Assembly (NCBI GenBank): GCA_003643975.1
Contig: QNAR01000129.1
Span: 1 to 5,393, forward strand
Reading direction: 5' to 3'
DNA from: Thermotogae bacterium
Lineage (GTDB): Bacteria > Thermotogota > Thermotogae > Petrotogales > Kosmotogaceae
Length of the DNA stretch: 5,393 bases
Both the position numbers and the translations under genes were made by a program. Shown here in pieces: positions 1 to 4,618 of this stretch (the first letter of the stretch is position 1; the number at the start of each line of letters is the position of its first letter). The notes beneath the pieces are model-generated. The model made no database searches and was not told where the DNA came from. It saw only the letters and a list, made by a program, of their open reading frames with translations.

Positions 1-10
1 TAAAGCTCAT
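1..10 (-). CDS. Start of next gene in the ABC operon (probably ABC-2 permease), truncated by window edge
   Basis: On the minus strand an ATG at 10-8 overlaps the TGA stop of the ATPase gene as ATGA. It is preceded by a near-perfect Shine-Dalgarno GGAGGT (about seven bases between GGAGG and the ATG). Only Met-Ser-Phe can be read before the window ends. The four-base overlap plus a strong ribosome site indicates translational coupling. Exporter ATPases of this type normally sit next to their membrane-spanning partner, so an ABC-2 permease is the expected product, but no permease sequence is visible here. Confidence 0.5.
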
Positions 11-882
11 TTGTCAACCTCCTGCGTGTAAAATTCCATAAAGGCTTCTTCCAGAGAGGGATTCCTTATTTGTAAATCGCTAAATTCCAGGTTTGTCAGC
101 ACTTTGAGAAAACCTTTCAGCTCGTCGCGATTTATGGAGAAAGTGAATTCCCTTCCATTGTTGTTAACAAGTTCATATTCATATAAGCGATCAGGCTCTT
201 TTAGCCCGTAAACAGTTACCAATTTTTTGGTATATTTGTGAATATCTTCCATTGCAAGTTCTTTGACCAGCTTTCCTTCTTTGATTACTCCAACCCTCTG
301 ACAAAGGCGCTCAACCTCGGTAAGGACATGAGAAGAAAACAATATAACCGTTCCCCTCTTGCGTTCTTCCTGGAGCAGTTCATAGAGTTTGCTTTGAAGC
401 AGAGGGTCAAGACCATTTGTTGGTTCGTCCATAATGAGATATTCTGGCTTATGGACAAGGGCTTGAAGAATTCCAACTTTTTTCTTGTTTCCCTGTGAGA
501 GTTCTTTGAATTTTTTCTCAGGATTGATGTTGAGAAATTCGACCAGGTCTTTCTCGTAATCGAGCTCTATTTGAGGATAAAAATTTCGGTTGAATCTTAA
601 AAATTCCCTTATCTTCATGTCAGGATAAAAATTAACCTCTCCGGGTAGATAGCCTATTTTGTTTGTGATACGCTTCAAATCCTTTGGAATTTCATGCCCG
701 CCTATTGTTATATTTCCAGAATCTTTATAAAGGAGCCCTAAAATAATGCGAATCGTAGTTGTTTTCCCGGCACCATTGGGCCCAATGAGCCCATATATTT
801 CTCCAGGTTTTATCGAAAAGCTAACATCTTCTACACCTCTGTACTTTCCGTAGTATTTTTTTAGATGCTTTGCAACAAGCAT
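7..882 (-). CDS. ABC-2-type exporter ATP-binding protein
   Basis: A 291-residue cytoplasmic ATPase that would power an ABC-2-type exporter (drug, lipid, peptide or sodium efflux; substrate not predictable). Visible motifs are Walker A GPNGAGKTT at 34-42, signature LSQGN at 128-132, Walker B YLIMDEP at 148-154 followed by the D-loop GLD at 157-159, and the switch His185 in SSH. The Q-loop position reads YLPGE (Glu82 rather than Gln) and the signature is LSQGN rather than LSGGQ; both variants are familiar in the BcrA/YxlF-like branch. Residues from about 210 to 291 form the usual accessory C-terminal domain. I chose the ATG at 882 because AAAGGAGGGGG lies seven bases upstream; an in-frame ATG at 930 would add 16 residues but has no such site. 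The gene is followed, with ATGA overlap, by a truncated partner gene. The ABC assignment is firm; the substrate is unknown. Confidence 0.93.
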   Translation of the reverse strand: MLVAKHLKKYYGKYRGVEDVSFSIKPGEIYGLIGPNGAGKTTTIRIILGLLYKDSGNITIGGHEIPKDLKRITNKIGYLPGEVNFYPDMKIREFLRFNRNFYPQIELDYEKDLVEFLNINPEKKFKELSQGNKKKVGILQALVHKPEYLIMDEPTNGLDPLLQSKLYELLQEERKRGTVILFSSHVLTEVERLCQRVGVIKEGKLVKELAMEDIHKYTKKLVTVYGLKEPDRLYEYELVNNNGREFTFSINRDELKGFLKVLTNLEFSDLQIRNPSLEEAFMEFYTQEVDK

Positions 883-931
883 TTCTCCCCCTCCTTTATA
901 TGTTGATTTTACCATTGATGCGAAGTACATA

Positions 932-958
932 ATGAACAGCTATCTCGCTGGTATTCAT
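932..958 (-). repeat. Imperfect inverted repeat upstream of ABC ATPase
   Basis: The arms ATGAACAGC (932-940) and GCTG+TTCAT (947-950, 954-958) are complementary over nine positions, with a three-base bulge (gta) and a six-base loop. It lies 50 bases upstream of the ATPase start and has no T-run on either strand, so it does not look like a terminator. An operator for an unseen repressor or a leader-RNA hairpin is possible. Confidence 0.35.
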
Positions 959-1065
959 ATGCGATGGCAAAAGTAAAATTGCTATATGATAAAAATATTC
1001 TAAAAACTTCCTGTATTTTGCCTTCTATTGTTTTTCAATATCTATTTTTATTTGATTTAAAAGGA

Positions 1066-1071
1066 TAGAAT
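1066..1071 (+). promoter_or_regulatory. Possible -10 box for secreted-protein gene
   Basis: TAGAAT matches five of six bases of TATAAT and lies 28 bases before the ATG at 1100, a sensible distance. No recognisable -35 box accompanies it, so this is weak evidence. Confidence 0.3.
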
Positions 1072-1099
1072 AACAATTGTTAGGAGTGGGGGGATTTGT

Positions 1100-2140
1100 A
1101 TGGTAGTGAAAAGAATTTTTGCAGTGCTAATAAGCTTACTTATCGCGGTTTCTGTATTTTGTGGAGTTTCTATACTCGCACCAGATTTTGAGCTTGAGCC
1201 CCTAAATATAGAAAACCCGGCAACTTTTAACAACCAGGAATTCTGGTTTGAAGTGCTGCGCGATAGTCCTATAACAATTATGGCTGATTACGAAATCTAT
1301 ATGATCTTAAATTCAGGAGATGTCCTCATAACCGATAAATTTCTCGATCTACTGCTTACTCATATATTCCACTACGAAAACAGTTCATACATAAATGAAA
1401 ATATCACTCCTCCTCACAAATTCCCGGACGACGGCACTTTTTACGTAAACGCTCCTTACACTCACGAGAAATTCTGGATGAAGCTTTTCTTTCCCTATGA
1501 ATATCAAGTTGACGAAGATTGGTGCATAAAATACAAATCAGCGGAATACAGGGTTGAAATTGTCATTACAATAATACCCGAGCCTCCAACTGGAGGAGGC
1601 GATGGACATGTGACATATACACCAGGAGGTTGGGGAGCGCCACCCCACGGACATAATCCCGGGGCTTATTTGCATGCCAATTTCAGTGCTGCTTTTCCTG
1701 GTGGCTTAACCATAGGAGTTGAAGGAGTAGGCCGTTATGTGAGATTTACAGATGCTCAAGCAATAACCGATTATCTACCTGCTGGTGGTACTCCAGCAAC
1801 GATAAGCACTTTTTATGTGAACCCTGCGACAAGCGCATTGGGTAACGAACTTGTCACGCAAATGGTTGCCCTTGCTTTGAACATAGGATTTGACCTGTAC
1901 GACCCTGATTTTGCTCCAAGCACATTAAACCTTGCAGGGCTCGTTCTCAGTTATCCTCCGGCAGTACCACCCTCAGAAAGGTACATGGAAGGTATGACAG
2001 TAGCGGAAATAATGGCACTGGCAAACCAGATTCTTGCAGGTGAATCGACAGCTTATACTCCCTCGCAGGTCACTGATGTGATTACCATCATCAATGAAAA
2101 CTTTGACAATGGAACAACAGACAACGGTTACCTTCATTAA
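1100..2140 (+). CDS. Secreted protein with signal peptide and a recurrent C-terminal secreted-protein module; function unknown
   Basis: A 346-residue exported protein. The N-terminus has a positive start (Lys4, Arg5) and a hydrophobic stretch at about 6-26, ending near SILAP, which is a Sec signal peptide or possibly an uncleaved anchor. Cys21 is not in a proper lipobox (Phe at -1), so a lipoprotein is unlikely. Residues 28-160 are unrecognised and rich in aromatic and acidic residues. A Pro/Gly linker at 160-169 leads to a C-terminal part (about 168-346) with TYTPGGWG at 172-179, HNPGAYLHANF at 185-195, LPAGGTP at 226-232, LALNIGFDLYDPDF at 258-271 and INENFDNGTT at 331-340. From memory this pattern recurs in secreted, often Ig- or repeat-containing proteins of Bacteroidota and other phyla; its role is not known to me. 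The start ATG follows AGGAGTGGGGGG. A terminator follows 36 bases after the stop. It appears monocistronic. Confidence 0.85.
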   Translation: MVVKRIFAVLISLLIAVSVFCGVSILAPDFELEPLNIENPATFNNQEFWFEVLRDSPITIMADYEIYMILNSGDVLITDKFLDLLLTHIFHYENSSYINENITPPHKFPDDGTFYVNAPYTHEKFWMKLFFPYEYQVDEDWCIKYKSAEYRVEIVITIIPEPPTGGGDGHVTYTPGGWGAPPHGHNPGAYLHANFSAAFPGGLTIGVEGVGRYVRFTDAQAITDYLPAGGTPATISTFYVNPATSALGNELVTQMVALALNIGFDLYDPDFAPSTLNLAGLVLSYPPAVPPSERYMEGMTVAEIMALANQILAGESTAYTPSQVTDVITIINENFDNGTTDNGYLH

Positions 2141-2176
2141 TCCATATTCCATTTAAGGAATTTGTCCTTTTGTGAT

Positions 2177-2201
2177 AGCTCTCCTGCGGGAGAGCTTTTT
2201 T
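2177..2201 (+). terminator. Rho-independent terminator of secreted-protein gene
   Basis: AGCTCTCC (2177-2184) pairs perfectly with GGAGAGCT (2189-2196) around the four-base loop TGCG. A run of six T (2196-2201) follows. It sits 36 bases beyond the stop codon at 2140 and separates this gene from the small cysteine protein downstream. Confidence 0.92.
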
Positions 2202-2226
2202 GTGAAAGGCAGAAGAAAAAGTGGTA

Positions 2227-2254
2227 TTGATTTTCGGCATATTTATGTTATATT
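2227..2254 (+). promoter_or_regulatory. Sigma-70-type promoter for small four-Cys protein
   Basis: A -35 TTGATT (2227-2232), a 16-base spacer and a -10 TATATT (2249-2254) match the housekeeping consensus in four and five of six positions. Transcription would begin near 2261, giving a short leader that starts shortly before the ribosome site at 2269. The terminator at 2177-2201 just upstream supports a separate transcription unit. Confidence 0.6.
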
Positions 2255-2277
2255 GTATTGTGAACAACGGAGGTGAT

Positions 2278-2490
2278 ATGGTGGAGGGTGACACTTGCCC
2301 GTATTATAGTATGTGTCCTGTTGCAAGAGCCTATGAACGTGGTATTGTCGATTCTGATTGGGCAAACATGTATTGCAAATCAAACTGGAAAGAATGCGCG
2401 CGATTCCAACTGGAAGATCCACTTTCTTACGAATTCGAGGGAGTTCTTCCTGATGGAAGTATAGATGAAGATTTAAAAGAGGAATATTAA
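2278..2490 (+). CDS. Small four-cysteine protein, possible metal- or Fe-S-binding; function unknown
   Basis: A 70-residue soluble acidic protein with cysteines at 7, 13, 33 and 40 (spacing C-x5-C-x19-C-x6-C), embedded in CPYYSMCP and YCKSNWKECARF. Four ordered cysteines in a small protein suggest a Zn site, an Fe-S cluster or a redox-active disulfide, but none can be chosen from sequence alone. The YC-x6-CARF pattern recalls short cysteine modules I have seen near bacterial signalling proteins; this is a loose resemblance. The C-terminal 25 residues are acidic and likely flexible. GGAGGTGAT (2269-2277) abuts the ATG at 2278, leaving four bases after GGAGG, while the next codon, GTG at 2281, has a more usual seven-base spacing and could be the true start (69 residues). 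An upstream in-frame ATG at 2221 overlaps the inferred promoter and is unlikely. It has its own promoter and shares a two-way terminator with the opposite gene. Confidence 0.8.
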   Translation: MVEGDTCPYYSMCPVARAYERGIVDSDWANMYCKSNWKECARFQLEDPLSYEFEGVLPDGSIDEDLKEEY

Positions 2491-2515
2491 AAAGGTGAGA
2501 GGGACTCTCACCTTT
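2491..2515. terminator. Bidirectional terminator between convergent genes
   Basis: AAAGGTGAGAG (2491-2501) and CTCTCACCTTT (2505-2515) form a perfect 11-bp stem with a three-base loop. On the plus strand it is followed by ATTTT; on the minus strand the AAAAA at 2489-2493 becomes a short T-run. It begins directly after the stop of the small four-Cys gene (2490) and overlaps the stop codon of the DUF4438 gene (2514-2516), so it serves both convergent genes. Confidence 0.9.
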
Positions 2516-3368
2516 ATTTTAGGTAATTGGATATATTTGCTTTTTCATTTATTATGGGGATTATAAAATCTTTGTGGGAAGTGAGAATTACGGTAACCCC
2601 TGGGCCATGTCCGGTTATGATGCAGTCCCCATGTACTACAACTCCAATGGTAACTGCTCCTTCCACATATCCACCCAAGCCGAAAGAATCATTATGATTC
2701 TCAATGGCCACAAAATCTCCGATGCAGAGTTTATCCAATCCCAATTTTCCGATAAGCGCTTTATCATTTGTAATTATGTCATAGTCTCCGCCAGCCGGGT
2801 TGCCTGAACCAGCGCCAGAGCCCATCAAGTATCCCGGGACAACAGCTTTTACAGGAAAAAATAGCTTTCCATCTTTTTCTTCTATCGATATCTTTTCAAA
2901 AAGCGCTGGATCTATGTTGTAAGCGCGAACCTCAGGATAATCCTCGAGGACCAATCCATTACCCCAACCTTTTACCTGAATTTTGTCCCCAATGGCAAGG
3001 CTTTCTTTAACTTCCTGGTTGAAGTGTATGAGAACGTGATTGATTCCACCATGTTTCCCAATCACATACCCCGTAGCATCTTTTGCCTTTCCGGTTAAAA
3101 CTATGGCTTCATTGCCTATGCAGGAATATTTGACATAAGCAGCGTTCATAGAATCATTTGGGTTTTTTGTTGAAACATCCGGTTCTACATGGTCACCAGC
3201 CATTTTATAAGCGCTGTCGCCAAGGGTGAAATTGTAAGTTATTCCCCCGGTTCCGGGGAAAAGCCAGGGCGTGCCATCAATTGCTAACCTGAAAGGTGCT
3301 CTAGTGATTGGATGTGCCACTTCTCCGGAAACAGAAATTTTCACTACGCGATCTCTGTTGGTTTTCAT
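2514..3368 (-). CDS. DUF4438 family protein (Thermotoga TM1086-like), function unknown
   Basis: A 284-residue soluble protein with no signal peptide or membrane segment. I recognise it as DUF4438, the family of T. maritima TM1086, for which a structural-genomics structure exists (from memory). No enzymatic role is established to my knowledge. Conserved-looking stretches are HPITRAPFR at 19-27, HGGINHVLIHF at 106-116, GSGAGSGNPAGGDYDI at 183-198, IENHNDSFG at 222-230 and HGDCIITGHGPGV at 246-258. This clustering of His, Asp and Asn with Gly-rich loops in the C-terminal half looks like an active or metal site. The ATG at 3368 is preceded by AAAGGGGGAT five bases away. It lies 37 bases downstream of the DUF3795 gene on the same strand without an intervening terminator, so the two are probably one operon. 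The stop codon falls inside the bidirectional terminator. Confidence 0.88.
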   Translation of the reverse strand: MKTNRDRVVKISVSGEVAHPITRAPFRLAIDGTPWLFPGTGGITYNFTLGDSAYKMAGDHVEPDVSTKNPNDSMNAAYVKYSCIGNEAIVLTGKAKDATGYVIGKHGGINHVLIHFNQEVKESLAIGDKIQVKGWGNGLVLEDYPEVRAYNIDPALFEKISIEEKDGKLFFPVKAVVPGYLMGSGAGSGNPAGGDYDIITNDKALIGKLGLDKLCIGDFVAIENHNDSFGLGGYVEGAVTIGVVVHGDCIITGHGPGVTVILTSHKDFIIPIINEKANISNYLK

Positions 3369-3405
3369 ATGATCCCCCTTTCATATAGAATTAAGGTGCG
3401 ATTTC

Positions 3406-3738
3406 TCAGAACCGTTTTCTTATGTTTTCAAGAGTTTCCTTCGCTTCTGGAACTTGAGCAAAAAAACTTGAAAGCTCTTTACAAGGAAAATCTGAGCAGT
3501 AAGCGCAATTCCTTATCCCTTTTTCTTTTGCACAGGAGCGATAATAACACTCATCACAATGTGCGAATAAAACTTCTTCATTTAAACACCCCTTGCAGTT
3601 GATATCTTCCGGTTTTATCTTGGTATTGAACATTTCTGACCATTCTTTTGCAACTTCTTTCCTTTTTGCGTCATCATTGTTTATTGTGGCTATATATGCG
3701 GGGCATTCAGTACATTTTATTCCGCAGTAAGCAATCAT
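3406..3738 (-). CDS. DUF3795 cysteine-rich protein, probable metal or Fe-S binder
   Basis: A 110-residue cytoplasmic protein with 11 cysteines: C5-x3-C9-x2-C12, C48-x2-C51, C61-x2-C64, C69 and C78-x2-C81-x4-C86. The opening IAYCGIKCTECPAY, the middle CKGC and the late NCAYCSDFPC are the hallmarks of DUF3795, a family common in anaerobic bacteria and archaea. Its biochemical role is unknown, but the cysteine array points to zinc or iron-sulfur binding. Length is in the usual range for the single-domain form. The ATG at 3738 has a G-rich ribosome site (seven G preceded by seven A on the coding strand) six bases upstream. It is the first gene of a probable operon with the DUF4438 gene. A candidate extended -10 promoter and two inverted repeats lie in the 107-base gap upstream. 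Confidence 0.88.
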   Translation of the reverse strand: MIAYCGIKCTECPAYIATINNDDAKRKEVAKEWSEMFNTKIKPEDINCKGCLNEEVLFAHCDECYYRSCAKEKGIRNCAYCSDFPCKELSSFFAQVPEAKETLENIRKRF

Positions 3739-3758
3739 TTGTCTCCCCCCCTTTTTTT
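3739..3758 (-). promoter_or_regulatory. Ribosome site of DUF3795 gene within an A7G7 homopolymer tract
   Basis: On the coding (minus) strand seven A (3758-3752) run directly into seven G (3751-3745), then AGACAA and the ATG. The G-run acts as the Shine-Dalgarno site. Adjacent homopolymers this long can change length by slippage, which would alter ribosome-site strength or spacing. Confidence 0.55.
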
Positions 3759-3771
3759 GCCTTTAGACTAC

Positions 3772-3781
3772 TTGGCGCCAA
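3772..3781. repeat. Perfect 10-bp palindrome TTGGCGCCAA in DUF3795 leader
   Basis: TTGGCGCCAA is fully self-complementary and GC-rich inside very AT-rich surroundings. It lies between the inferred promoter and the DUF3795 start, at about +15 to +24 of the predicted transcript, a typical repressor position. No regulator can be assigned. Confidence 0.4.
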
Positions 3782-3802
3782 TGGTATATATTTAACTTTA
3801 TA

Positions 3803-3833
3803 ATTCTACCATTTGATAGAACGCATTTATCAA
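3803..3833 (-). promoter_or_regulatory. Candidate promoter of DUF3795-DUF4438 operon
   Basis: On the minus strand TTGATA (3833-3828) is followed after 19 bases by TAGAAT (3808-3803), which carries the extended TG-N motif (TGGTAGAAT). The spacer is longer than ideal, but the extended -10 compensates. Transcription would start near 3796. Confidence 0.45.
3804..3821. repeat. Inverted repeat overlapping -10 region of DUF3795 promoter
   Basis: TTCTACC (3804-3810) and GATAGAA (3815-3821) pair over seven positions, one of them a G-U/G-T mismatch, around ATTT. The element overlaps the proposed -10 box, where a bound protein would block polymerase. A second inverted repeat, AATGGTA (3780-3786) and TACCATT (3807-3813), overlaps it. 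Neither is followed by a T-run, so termination of the upstream regulator gene is less likely. Confidence 0.4.
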
Positions 3834-3845
3834 TCTTCGGTATTT

Positions 3846-4520
3846 TTAAAAATCGCCCAACTTTTTCAAACCATTTTTATCGAGGAGTTTTACCTTTCTA
3901 CCTTCTTGAACAATCAGACCTTCTTTAACCAATTCCGAAAAAGCTCTTGAAAGGGAAGGACGTGCCACTCCAAAGCGACTGGCTAATTCATCTTTAGTAA
4001 TGTCAAGAGTAAACTCGTTATTTTCGGCAGCTTTTTCAAGAAGATAACGAGACAAATTCTCTTTCAATGTATTCAATGAAAAGGAATGTACTTTTTTAGC
4101 CAGTAATACTACCCTGTCACCCATATCTTTTAATAACCCTCTTAAAAACTTTTCGTTAGTCATACACAACTCTATAATGAGTTCTTTTTTCATAGAAAGA
4201 ATCACAGCATGATTAGTGGCAACTATATCTACTGGAAGGACAGGTTCGGAAGAAAAAAGGATCCCGCTTGCCAAAATTCCCGGAGCTTCTATTTTTTCCA
4301 GCACCAGCCTTTTGCCTTCAATGCCTTGCATCTCTGTGGACATTTCCCCTTTTAGAAGCACAAGCAAAGTCTGGCAAACATCGCCCCTATGTTTGACAGT
4401 TTCTCCGCTATGATAGTGCTCGATGCAAGCCTCACTTTTTCTGAAAAGTGCTTCCAATTCTCCTATGTTCATCTCTTCAAAGGGTTTGAGTTTTGAAAGG
4501 TTCATAATGAGATCATTCAT
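3846..4520 (-). CDS. Crp/Fnr-family transcriptional regulator
   Basis: A 224-residue DNA-binding regulator. Residues about 12-115 form a cyclic-nucleotide-binding-like beta-barrel sensor domain (HSGETVKHRGD at 37-47, then LLKGEM at 55-60), followed by a dimerisation helix at about 118-148. The C-terminal winged helix-turn-helix spans about 150-224, with ITKDELASRFGVARPSLSRAF as helix-turn-helix (174-194) and RPSLSR at 187-192 in the recognition helix. The Fnr-type N-terminal cysteine cluster is absent; Cys32, Cys49 and Cys119 are scattered, and His35, His37 and His44 are possible ligands, so a haem or redox signal is possible but unproven. The ATG at 4520 has GGAGGT four bases upstream; an in-frame ATG at 4565 would place the palindrome inside the gene and overlap the predicted transcription start. 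It is divergent from a hemerythrin gene 98 bases away, with a Crp/Fnr-like palindrome between. An HcpR-like nitric-oxide regulator is one possibility. Confidence 0.92.
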   Translation of the reverse strand: MNDLIMNLSKLKPFEEMNIGELEALFRKSEACIEHYHSGETVKHRGDVCQTLLVLLKGEMSTEMQGIEGKRLVLEKIEAPGILASGILFSSEPVLPVDIVATNHAVILSMKKELIIELCMTNEKFLRGLLKDMGDRVVLLAKKVHSFSLNTLKENLSRYLLEKAAENNEFTLDITKDELASRFGVARPSLSRAFSELVKEGLIVQEGRKVKLLDKNGLKKLGDF

Positions 4521-4535
4521 GGCTACCTCCATTTT

Positions 4536-4549
4536 GTAACATGTGTTAC
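4536..4549. promoter_or_regulatory. Crp/Fnr-type operator palindrome GTAAC-N4-GTTAC
   Basis: GTAAC (4536-4540) and GTTAC (4545-4549) form a perfect 5+5 dyad with a four-base centre, the architecture of Crp/Fnr-family sites. I found no other copy in the window. Its centre (4542.5) lies at -41.5 from the inferred start of the hemerythrin transcript and at about +21 of the regulator transcript, four bases before the regulator's ribosome site. This predicts activation rightward and autorepression leftward. The regulator encoded at 4520-3846 is the obvious candidate to bind it. Confidence 0.7.
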
Positions 4550-4569
4550 GGAATACAACTTTCAAAAAG

Positions 4570-4598
4570 ATTATACTTTAATTGAAAGGAAATTCCAA
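4570..4598 (-). promoter_or_regulatory. Promoter of Crp/Fnr-family regulator gene
   Basis: On the minus strand TTGGAA (4598-4593), a 17-base spacer and a perfect TATAAT (4575-4570) make a good housekeeping promoter. Transcription would start near 4563, giving a 42-base leader that contains the GTAAC-N4-GTTAC dyad. Confidence 0.7.
4572..4577 (+). promoter_or_regulatory. -10 box of DUF438-hemerythrin gene, activator-dependent promoter
   Basis: TATACT matches five of six bases of the -10 consensus and would start transcription near 4584, 35 bases before the ATG at 4619. The region 16-19 bases upstream (around ACGGAA) has no -35 box; instead the palindrome occupies that area. This is what a class II activator-dependent promoter looks like. 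It overlaps the opposite-strand -10 of the regulator gene. Confidence 0.55.
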
Positions 4599-4618
4599 CC
4601 AAAATAGGAGGAAATAAA

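Larger units (their letters stand above)
883..1099. promoter_or_regulatory. Divergent intergenic region between ABC operon and secreted-protein gene
   Basis: This 217-bp AT-rich gap must carry promoters for both divergent genes. For the rightward gene a -10-like TAGAAT lies at 1066-1071, but no good -35 box is found 16-18 bases upstream. For the leftward gene I found no convincing -35/-10 pair. An imperfect inverted repeat at 932-958 (ATGAACAGC at 932-940 against GCTG-gta-TTCAT at 947-958) could be an operator or leader hairpin of the ABC operon. No small gene is supported here. Confidence 0.4.

Noticed and set aside
238..498. 86-codon plus-strand open frame inside the ABC ATPase gene
   Set aside because: It is opposite the conserved Walker B and signature region and has no ribosome site.
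2091..2294. Minus-strand open frame spanning the terminator and promoter region
   Set aside because: It covers a clear terminator and promoter and has no coding-like composition or ribosome site.
2752..2766. GATAAGCGCTTTATC dyad and repeated AGCGCT elsewhere in the DUF4438 gene
   Set aside because: Copies fall in different reading frames inside coding sequence and are explained by codon choice.
3312..3602. 96-codon plus-strand open frame across the DUF4438/DUF3795 junction
   Set aside because: It lies opposite two well-supported genes, has no ribosome site and shows no recognisable protein features.
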